Shown: positions 59,101 through 64,000 of the stretch, in pieces
Layout of the letters: every line of letters starts with the position of its first letter
Position numbering within the stretch: position 1 is the first letter of the stretch
DNA from: Acidobacteriota bacterium
Lineage (GTDB): Bacteria; Acidobacteriota; Vicinamibacteria; Fen-336
Assembly: GCA_011526565.1 (NCBI GenBank)
Contig: WYBL01000011.1
Coordinates: 1-64,000, forward strand
Direction of reading: 5' to 3'
DNA length: 64,000 nucleotides
Notes under the pieces: generated by a model
What the model was told of the DNA's origin: nothing
Database searches by the model: none
Seen by the model: the letters and a program-made list of their open reading frames with translations, nothing else
Translations under genes and position numbers: made by a program

Positions 59101-60977
59101 TCCTGCTGCGCGAGCTCGCCGCCCCCGGCCACGACCTCGAGGTCGCCTGGTCCGGCGGGAGCCGCGGCGTCGTGCGGGTCGCTCCGCAGCCCGTGCCCGC
59201 GCCGTCCGCCGCGGCTCCGCGGCCGGCGGGGACGTGGGTCTGCACCGGTGGCGCGCGCGGCATCACGGCGCTGATCGCGCGCGAGCTCGGCGTGCGCTAC
59301 GGGCTGACCCTGCACCTGCTCGGCACCGCCCCTGCACCCGAGCCGGGAGCCACGTGGGGCGAGCGGGCGGCGCGCGATCGCCAGGCCCTGCGCCTGGAGG
59401 TGATGGACGTCGCGCACGCCGCCGGCCGCAACGCCGTGCGCGACTGGCAGGCGGTCGAGAAGGCGATCGAGATCGAGGCGACGCTGCGCGCGCTGGCCGC
59501 CGCCGGCGTCGAGGCCCACTATCACCGTTGCGACGTCGGCGACGCGGTCGCGGTGCGGAGCACGCTCGAGGAGGTGCGGCGCCGCTCGGGTCCGATCACG
59601 GGCGTGCTGCACGGCGCGGGCTGGAGCCGCGACGCCCGCTTCGAGGACAAGCGCCGCGACCAGGTCGAGCGCTGCCTCGCCGCCAAGGTCGACGGCGCGG
59701 TCCACCTGCTGGAGGCGACGGCGAGCGATCCGGTGCGCCACTTCCTGGCGATGGGCTCGATCAGCGGCCGCTTCGGCGCCAACGGCCACGCGGACTACTC
59801 GCTCGCCAACGACCTGCTCGCCAAGTGCGTGGCGCGGGCGCGGCGCGACCGAAGCGCGCTCGCCGCGACCACCTTCCACTGGCACGCCTGGGACGACGCC
59901 GGGATGGCGACGCGGCCGGAGTCGCGCCACGCGCTGGAGCTGGCGGGGCTGCGCTTCATGCCCGCCCGCGAGGGCGTCGCGCACCTCGTGGCCGAGCTCG
60001 AAGCCGGCCTGCCCGAGGCCGAGGTCGTGGTCACCGACGAGCGTTACCCGCGCCTGTACCAGCCGCTGCCGGAGGCGCCGTGCGAGGCGGCCTTGCTGGC
60101 GGGGGCCGCGCGCACGGAAGCGGACGGCGAGGTCCGCTTCGCGCTGGCCCTCGACCCCGCGCGCGAACCGCTGCTGCAGGACCATCGCCTCGAGGGGGAA
60201 CCCTTGTTGCCGCTGGTCGCCGGCCTCGAGCTGATGTGCGAGGCCGCAGCACTGGCGCAGCCCGGGTTCCGTCCCACGCTGCTGCGCGACGTCGAGGCGC
60301 TGCAGCCGGTGCGCTTCCCGCGCGCGCGTCCGCGGGACCTGACCTTGCGCGTGCGGCCCGCGGCGCCGGCCGAGCTCGAGTGCGCCGTGCTGGTCGACGT
60401 CCGCGGCCCGGACGGGCGCCTGATCGAGAAGGATCGGCTCGCGATGCGCGCGCGCGTGGCGGAAGGCCCCGCGCCCGACGCGCCGCGACGCGCGGATTCG
60501 AGCGACGTGCGCGACGCGATCCTCTACGCGGAAGAAGGGGCCCCGCTGTGGCACGGACCGCGCTTCCGCACGCTGCGCCGGGTGCGCGTGGAGCCGGGGC
60601 GGCTCGTCGGTCGCCTGTCGGCCCCGGCGGTGCGCGAGCTCGGCGGGGTGCATCGCGGCACGCTCGGCTGGCGGCTCTCGTGCGGCGCCCTCGACGGCTG
60701 CCTCTACGCGGTCGGCGTGCTGGCGTGGCATGCGGTGCGGGCGGGGCAGACGCTGCCGGCGCGGATCGCGGAGCTGTGGCTGGGGCGGCTGCCCGACCCC
60801 GGCGAGGCGTGTCTCGTGGAGGCGCGCCTGCAGCACGCGGGCGCCGCCGGAGCCCGCTTCGATTTCGACCTGCGCGGCGCCGACGGCGCCCTGCTCGCCG
60901 CGGCCCGCGGCTACGAGATCGCCTGGCGCGGCGCCGCTCCGGCGCCGCTGGCACTCGTTGCGGAGGCCCAGGCGTGA
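53172..60977 (+). CDS. Iterative PUFA/PKS-type synthase: reductase-KS-KS'-AT-ACP-KR-DH
   Basis: 2601 residues. Domain order: NAD-binding_4 thioester-reductase/FAR-like domain (1-330; ITGATGLLGRRL, Tyr158-x3-Lys162); KS with Cys570, His702 and His741 (about 360-800); a second KS fold (about 837-1290) with Glu1044 where the catalytic Cys should be; malonyl/acyltransferase (about 1325-1640, Ser1401 in GHSYGE, His1503); one ACP with Ser1717 in LGVDSIKRAQLL; KR (about 2020-2290, Tyr2209); hotdog DH (about 2320-2590, His2338 in H-x3-G-x4-P, Asp2508). The LGVDSIKR ACP and KS/CLF pairing are PUFA/heterocyst-glycolipid style. No enoyl reductase or thioesterase inside. GTG 53172 is the start. Confidence 0.9.
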   Translation: MTDLLITGATGLLGRRLLRECCAAGMEVALLVRPGPQGSAAQRVDALMEEIGGSRELQRPRVVEGDLADPALAQDPALRDALAASRAVIHCAASLSFVADPATGEPERTNTAGTARLLELCRVAGVREFHHVSTAYVNGARRGRVLETETAEAWNNPYERSKARAEALVAASGIPSVTIYRPSIVIGDALDPATVALAFDTPVRLAGLLGGTPDAEELLRLLALRGDEGKNLVPVGWAVRALLAIVRDPRLHGRTYHLTHPQATPVRAICEAVAAALEHPRRPLASPAAMSAIEQGLAPYRPYLRDDPEFDATNTRAALPGLPCPELAASDLLAAARAALRRAAGPALPAPAAVDAGRLLHEPLAIVGMACRLPGAPDLDALWDLVAAGRSALGELPPERLDRDLYFDPRRGTPGRTYTTIGGLVAQQPPDPWLSAHAAEALERADPCHAGFCSVAVEALRDAGLPPPGLEGRRIGVWVGHSGGSPRGPELAAATLAADTASHLGADGVLAGRDPAERDQLSAALAAALREGRPRRDAQGGPALEANEAAALVARSLGLTGPALALDAACASSLVALALAALALQRGEVEAAVVGGASWNKAESLILFSQAQSCSASGSRPFDQRADGLVASEGQVAIVVKTLARALADGDRVRAVVRGIGLASDGRSRHLWAPRREGQLAALARAYGPGVEPARVQYVEAHATSTAVGDATELQALGEFFAPHLAPGAAAIGSLKSNLGHTLETAGLASLIKTVLAIERERIPPTVGVEEPNREVDWEHSPFALARELRPWPQPADGGPRRAGVSAFGIGGLDAHVVVDEFRPESAPAVRRAVPRPEIAIVGRGLVVPGAFDVPALGRLLATAGDALGAPGDPRWRDESAVVPGPARHWQTPSRRGGYLVGYPLDWRRLRVPPLQLARANPLQFLLLDAVRQALRDSGRGRAGLDRARTAVVVGSVFGGDFANQLQAGLRLPDARRHLLALLAARGFAPTEAERVADAFERAFLASRPALLDETGSFTSSTLASRIAKTFDLMGGALALDAGEASSLAALDAAAGLLESGACSAVVCAAAQRAMDLVAFEALSLQGWLAERVPGEGVAAVMLKPLAAARRDGDRVHGVLRRRGTAFAVGAPEVAVARSLAQGAGGAASPARLEAGTAGETEALAAAFPAARRPDPLAARVGHLGAAHGLACVVRATLEGGETAVATGARAGFGAHVVVAAATPTASSEAATERVRLRLAAPTLEALAAQAAAALADLPRALDACPAELPPGRFALVAVAAEVAELREALELAARHLADPRSRGLLDERGLFVRERPATPPRVAWLFPGQGSQYEGMLDRIDSPAARRVRAAADAALAEAGTGSGDAEAVATQVGMLVADLCFAAAATESGLKRDVVAGHSYGELPALVAAGAIDLGAALRLTLARARAVAAAPVAGGLLSLAADAESAAAWLADAGLLWITHCNAPRQTVVGGARAALEALRQRLADQGVASRPLAVAGALHTPLMAAAGEAVAAALRGERLRPPTTPFLSNVSLRHEAEPAALCENLAGQLVRPLQYVDLVRRLRADGHGVLLEVGPGQVLTGLHRQILAGEDVELFALDHPRRPLRSQLARAGALLECLGAVAATDPARPGADRPAPPAHLVEEFDATRPRRRRTARRAGRRPRPDAAVAPAAGRTAASSLERFVVDFVVEHTGYPREAVRLDWDLEADLGVDSIKRAQLLGELGELIGLDEARTRALGSARHLGELVARAEAEARAVGFEIPSRSRDERGASAAHPEPALSHALVAPEPALATRYVVRVEPAPLRPGTPELPRLAGAMAVLGDPGLAAALRERLPGARVHDLPADAAAAVAALDAAWAGEPVPHLVLSARAADAGGTWASRRAGGVDAPFWLAQRWWNRVRQADLGDDATLTAVTHLGGAFGTDLGMGAPDGGALCGLLKAVSVEGWVAGLRALSVRAIDAAPDDDAADVAALLLRELAAPGHDLEVAWSGGSRGVVRVAPQPVPAPSAAAPRPAGTWVCTGGARGITALIARELGVRYGLTLHLLGTAPAPEPGATWGERAARDRQALRLEVMDVAHAAGRNAVRDWQAVEKAIEIEATLRALAAAGVEAHYHRCDVGDAVAVRSTLEEVRRRSGPITGVLHGAGWSRDARFEDKRRDQVERCLAAKVDGAVHLLEATASDPVRHFLAMGSISGRFGANGHADYSLANDLLAKCVARARRDRSALAATTFHWHAWDDAGMATRPESRHALELAGLRFMPAREGVAHLVAELEAGLPEAEVVVTDERYPRLYQPLPEAPCEAALLAGAARTEADGEVRFALALDPAREPLLQDHRLEGEPLLPLVAGLELMCEAAALAQPGFRPTLLRDVEALQPVRFPRARPRDLTLRVRPAAPAELECAVLVDVRGPDGRLIEKDRLAMRARVAEGPAPDAPRRADSSDVRDAILYAEEGAPLWHGPRFRTLRRVRVEPGRLVGRLSAPAVRELGGVHRGTLGWRLSCGALDGCLYAVGVLAWHAVRAGQTLPARIAELWLGRLPDPGEACLVEARLQHAGAAGARFDFDLRGADGALLAAARGYEIAWRGAAPAPLALVAEAQA

Positions 60978-61732
60978 TCGACCTGCACGGCCAGGTGGCG
61001 CTGGTGACGGGCGCCTCGCGCGGGATCGGCCGCGCCACGGCGCTGCGGCTGGCCGCGGCCGGCGCGGACGTCGTCGTGCACTGCCTCACCTCGCGCCGCG
61101 CGGCCCGCGAGGTCGCCGCCGCGGTGCAGGCGCTGGGCCGCCGCAGCGCGGTGGTGCGCGCGGACGTCGGCGAAGCGCGCGACCTGGCGGCCATGGTCGG
61201 CTTCGTCCGTGAGCGCTTCGGCCGTCTCGACGTCGTGGTCAGCAACGTGGCGAGCGGCGGCTTCCGCCCGCTGCTCGAGACCACGCGCCGCCAGCGGGTC
61301 GCCGCGATGGACGTCAACGTGTGGGCGCTCGTCGAGCTCGCGCGCGAGGCGCGCGGCCTGCTGTCCCGCGGGCCCGGCCGTGCGCGACTGATCGCGCTGT
61401 CCAGCCACGGCGCGCGTCGGCCGCTGGCGGGCTATGGCCTCGTCGGCGCCACCAAGGCGGCGCTCGAGAGCGTGGTCCGCCAGCTCGCGCTCGAGCTCGG
61501 ACCGGCCGGCGTCAACGTGAACGCGGTGCTGGCGGGCCTGGTCGAGACCGATTCCACCCGCGCCCTGCCCGACGCCGAGTCGCTGTTCCGCGCCGCGCGC
61601 GAGGGCAACCTCGCGGGCCGAGAGCTGCGGGCCGCCGATGTCGCCGACGCGGTGCTGTTCCTGGCCAGCCCGCTGGCCGACCAGGTCCAGGGCCAGGTGC
61701 TGGTGGTGGACGGCGGCACGGGACTGCGGTGA
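60974..61732 (+). CDS. FabL-type enoyl-ACP reductase (SDR)
   Basis: 252 residues. Cofactor motif GASRGIG (13-19) and, in place of Y-x3-K, the FabL-specific Tyr154-x6-Lys161 (YGLVGATK). SNVASGGFRPL and ETDSTRALPDAESLFRAAREGNLAGR also align with B. subtilis FabL. It should reduce the enoyl-ACP double bond with NADPH. GTGA overlap with the PKS gene indicates coupled translation, so it supplies the enoyl-reduction step the synthase lacks. Confidence 0.85.
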   Translation: MIDLHGQVALVTGASRGIGRATALRLAAAGADVVVHCLTSRRAAREVAAAVQALGRRSAVVRADVGEARDLAAMVGFVRERFGRLDVVVSNVASGGFRPLLETTRRQRVAAMDVNVWALVELAREARGLLSRGPGRARLIALSSHGARRPLAGYGLVGATKAALESVVRQLALELGPAGVNVNAVLAGLVETDSTRALPDAESLFRAAREGNLAGRELRAADVADAVLFLASPLADQVQGQVLVVDGGTGLR

Positions 61733-61753
61733 TCGAGAGTCGAGGCTGCTGAA

Positions 61754-63334
61754 GTGTGGCACTGGCCGCTGCCCGGCCTGCTCAAGCCGCCTGCGGGGCG
61801 CCCGGTCGCCACGGTCGAGCCCACGCCGGCGTCCCCGCTTCCCGCGGGCGCCGTCGCCCGCCTGCTGCCCGTGCTGGTCGTGGCGATCGTCTTCCGCGCG
61901 CTGCCCGACCTGTGGAGCGAGCATCCCGCGGGTCTCGACTGGGGGCTGTACGTCGCCTGGGCGGACCAGTTCCTCGCCGAAGGACGCCTGCCTTCGGTGC
62001 TGCCGCACTACCAGTCGGGGCTCACCCGCTGGCTGTTCTTCCCGGGCGGGCCGCTCGCGCTGGCCCTGCCGGCTTCGCTGGCCGGCGTCGCGCCCGTCGC
62101 GACGCTGCCGCTGCTGGCCCTGGTCGGTGCCGTCGAGGCGGCTGGCGTCTTCCTGCTCGCCTGGCGGCTGTTCCGCCGGCTCGACGCGGCGCTGGCCGCC
62201 GCGCTGGCGGCTGCCGTCCACCCGGGCTCCGTGGAGATCGCCGCCTGGGGCGGCTTCGGCAACCTGCTCGGGCTCGGCCTGTTGCCCTTCGCGTGGGTGG
62301 CCGGGATCGAGTTGTGGGAGCGAGGCGGCGTGCGCCCGGCGCTCGTGTTCGCCGCTGCCACGAGCGCCGTCGCGGTCAGCCACAGCCTGACGGCGTTCTG
62401 GCTCTTCGCGACGCTCGCGCTGGCCCTGCTGCCCGTCGCGCTGCGCCACCCGCGCCCGGTGGTCGGCCGATTGCGCGTGGCGCTCCCGGTCGCGGCCGTG
62501 CTCTGCGGCCCGGTCCTGCTGCACGCTGCCGACGTCGGCCAGCGGGTGGGGGGGCTCGGGTTCTTCTTCGGGGCCGACGATCGTTTCGCCGAGACGGGTG
62601 GCTTCGTCGCGGAGGCCGTGCTGAGCCCGGCCGGCGCGATCTCGGTCGCGCTGCTGCTGCCCGGGCTCGCGGTGCTGGTGCTGCGTCGCGCGACGCCCGC
62701 GGCCGGCCGGGCCCTGGTGATGGCCCACCTCGCGCTCGCCGTCGCGTTCACGTTCGGCGGCCCCCTCGGCCTCCACTTCCACCACTGGCGCGCCGCGTTC
62801 TACTTCGGCCTGTTGTCGCAGCTCGCCCTGGGCGCGCTGCTGCTGGCCTTCGACCGCGGCCGGGTGCGGACCGTGCTGGCCGTGGCGCTGCTGGCCGGTC
62901 TCGCTGGCCCCGCGCTCGACACCGCGGCGCGCTCGGGTGCCGCCTACCGCGTCGCTTCACCCGCCCTCGACGAGGCCGCTGCCTGGCTGCGAGCACACAG
63001 CGCACCCGACGACGTGGTGCTCACCAGCAACTGGCTCGGCTTCCACCTGCTGCGCGCGGTGCCGCGGCCGACCCTGGTCGCCGTGCCCGAGCGCGACTTC
63101 TTCAACGCCAGCCCGGCGGCCGTGGCGCTGGCCCGCGACGCGCGCCGGATGCTCGCGGGAGAAGCGGACGCGGCGAAGCTGCTCGCCGCCCGGCGCGTCG
63201 ACTGGGTCGTCGTGCGGCGCAGTGGCGCCGACGTGCCGGACCCAGCGCAGTCGCGGGCCTGGCTGCGGCGCGAGCCCGCCGTGGAGCCGGCCTGGGCCAA
63301 TGCCGAGGTGGCGATCTACCGGGTGCGGCCGTGA
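61754..63334 (+). CDS. GT-C-like polytopic membrane glycosyltransferase (2)
   Basis: 526 residues from GTG, about twelve transmembrane helices. The first loop (LDWGLYVAWADQFLAEGRLPSVLPHYQSG) has the acidic and aromatic residues and the YQSG-like end typical of GT-C/GT39-like enzymes. The C-terminal periplasmic part begins DEAAAWLRAHSAPDDVVLTSNW, resembling the protein at 49052. It lies 21 bases after the FabL gene and is followed by overlapping GTGA, so it belongs to the PKS transcription unit. Confidence 0.6.
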   Translation: MWHWPLPGLLKPPAGRPVATVEPTPASPLPAGAVARLLPVLVVAIVFRALPDLWSEHPAGLDWGLYVAWADQFLAEGRLPSVLPHYQSGLTRWLFFPGGPLALALPASLAGVAPVATLPLLALVGAVEAAGVFLLAWRLFRRLDAALAAALAAAVHPGSVEIAAWGGFGNLLGLGLLPFAWVAGIELWERGGVRPALVFAAATSAVAVSHSLTAFWLFATLALALLPVALRHPRPVVGRLRVALPVAAVLCGPVLLHAADVGQRVGGLGFFFGADDRFAETGGFVAEAVLSPAGAISVALLLPGLAVLVLRRATPAAGRALVMAHLALAVAFTFGGPLGLHFHHWRAAFYFGLLSQLALGALLLAFDRGRVRTVLAVALLAGLAGPALDTAARSGAAYRVASPALDEAAAWLRAHSAPDDVVLTSNWLGFHLLRAVPRPTLVAVPERDFFNASPAAVALARDARRMLAGEADAAKLLAARRVDWVVVRRSGADVPDPAQSRAWLRREPAVEPAWANAEVAIYRVRP

Positions 63335-64000
63335 AGGGCGGCACGTCGATCGCGGCGGGCCTGGCCGTCGCGGCGACCGCCCTCGCGCTCGGAGTGCCCG
63401 GGGCGCGCCCGGCCCTGATCGCCGCGGGCCTCGCCGCCTACGCCCGGGTGCTGGCGCTGTGCCTGCGCGGCGTGCCGGTCGCCGAGGACACCCCGCCGCC
63501 TCCGGCGCGCCGCGCCGGCGGGCTCGGCCTCCTCGGCGGGCTCGCGGTCCTGGCGGGGGTCGAACCCGGGCCAGCCGCCGTGATCGCCTGCGCGGCATTC
63601 GCGCTCGGCATCGCCGCGGTGGCGGAGGCCGCGGGCGGCGCGCGCCCGGGTTCGTTCGCGCGCGGCCTCCTCCCGCTGGCCGCGGTCGCGGCGGGCGGGG
63701 CACTGCTGCTGCCCGCTGCGGCGCGGGCAGCGCTCGCGGCGAGCGCGATCTTCTTCGTCCCGGGCTTCGCGTGGAGCAAGGCCCTTCTCCCCGATCGCGG
63801 CGTGGCCGAGCGCGCCCTGTGGTCGGTGCCGCTGTCTTTCGCCCTGGTCGTGCCAGCCGCCGCCTGGCTCGACGCCGCCGGCCTCGCGGTGGGGCCCGCA
63901 GCGCTCGCGGGGCTGGGCCTCGCGCTGTCGGCGGCCGGTCTCGCGGCGAGCCGCCGCGACGCCCGGGCGGCGGTGGCTTCCGTGCTGGCGCTCGCGGCCC
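63331..64000 (+). CDS. Polytopic membrane protein (DUF1616-like), 3' end off the window
   Basis: The frame is open from GTG 63331 to the right edge (223 codons). It is Ala/Leu/Gly-rich with about seven hydrophobic segments. A middle FFVPGFAWSKALLPDRGVAERALWSVPLSFALVV stretch resembles DUF1616-type membrane proteins (PGYALxAALFP...ERxALSxGLSL), which occur in surface-glycan loci. GTG overlaps the preceding stop (GTGA), continuing the PKS operon. Confidence 0.6.
   Translation, partial: MKGGTSIAAGLAVAATALALGVPGARPALIAAGLAAYARVLALCLRGVPVAEDTPPPPARRAGGLGLLGGLAVLAGVEPGPAAVIACAAFALGIAAVAEAAGGARPGSFARGLLPLAAVAAGGALLLPAAARAALAASAIFFVPGFAWSKALLPDRGVAERALWSVPLSFALVVPAAAWLDAAGLAVGPAALAGLGLALSAAGLAASRRDARAAVASVLALAA

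Noticed and set aside
53061..60836. A 2591-codon open frame on the minus strand under the PKS
   Set aside because: The translation is Arg/Ala/Gly-rich without motifs and mirrors the high-GC third positions of the plus-strand PKS, which has full domain signatures.
1..64000. CRISPR arrays, insertion sequences, prophage genes, tRNA and rRNA genes
   Set aside because: No regularly spaced repeats, transposase or integrase motifs, T-loop consensus or rRNA-like segments were seen on either strand.

Overview
The window is very GC-rich (about 70% or more by eye) bacterial chromosome with strongly GC-ending codons, dense gene packing, many GTG starts and 4-base GTGA/ATGA overlaps. Outer-membrane-type proteins (TonB-dependent receptor fragment, beta-barrel TPR protein), PilZ, FHA and Hanks-kinase signalling and many secreted peptidases suggest a diderm such as an Acidobacteriota member. 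This is inference; no rRNA or marker gene is present to fix it. I see no tRNA, rRNA, CRISPR array, insertion sequence or phage gene, and no stretch over 300 bases without a gene, riboswitch or ncRNA candidate.

Layout. 1-6 kb: small membrane proteins, YhbY, secreted hydrolases (alpha/beta, M24), a terminator-bounded candidate ncRNA, an STN-domain protein and an RRM protein that seems to start at ATT. 6-15 kb: acetyltransferase-like protein, SDR, PAP2, metallo-hydrolase, M28 peptidase, thioesterase, Ser/Thr kinase and two tandem coiled-coil paralogs. 15-24 kb: M1 peptidase coupled to a hybrid PAS/GAF histidine kinase, a TlpA lipoprotein, Mrp ATPase, an Lrp-type regulator with an EamA exporter. 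24.3-29.3 kb: an arsenic-resistance island (arsR, thioredoxin-like protein, ArsP-type permease, a P5CR-like oxidoreductase, ACR3 and a CDF transporter on the minus strand; arsC divergently on the plus strand). 29.3-30 kb: a yybP-ykoY manganese riboswitch in front of a UPF0016 Mn exporter. 30-33.5 kb: membrane LuxR regulator, DUF2231 protein, and a breakpoint at about 32,241 where a TonB-receptor fragment and an esterase fragment meet tail to tail. 33.5-42.8 kb: FHA-IPT protein, NamZ, PilZ, TrmJ-like, PcnB, PCD, RmlD.

42.8-64 kb is an envelope/glycolipid locus: two Thr-type sulfatase-fold enzymes, GT2 and GT4 glycosyltransferases, several GT-C-like membrane proteins, an outer-membrane protein, and a 2601-residue iterative polyketide/PUFA-type synthase. 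That synthase has an N-terminal thioester-reductase-like domain followed by KS, a Cys-less KS, AT, ACP, KR and DH, and is translationally coupled to a FabL-type enoyl reductase. Together they carry every activity for a full acyl elongation cycle plus a candidate reductive release step, next to sugar-transfer enzymes, so the locus plausibly makes a long-chain aldehyde/alcohol-derived glycolipid. This is the most notable system here.

Regulation. Many first genes have a TAnnAT-like box ending only 5-9 bases before the start codon, which suggests frequent leaderless transcripts. Elsewhere purine-rich Shine-Dalgarno sites are clear.
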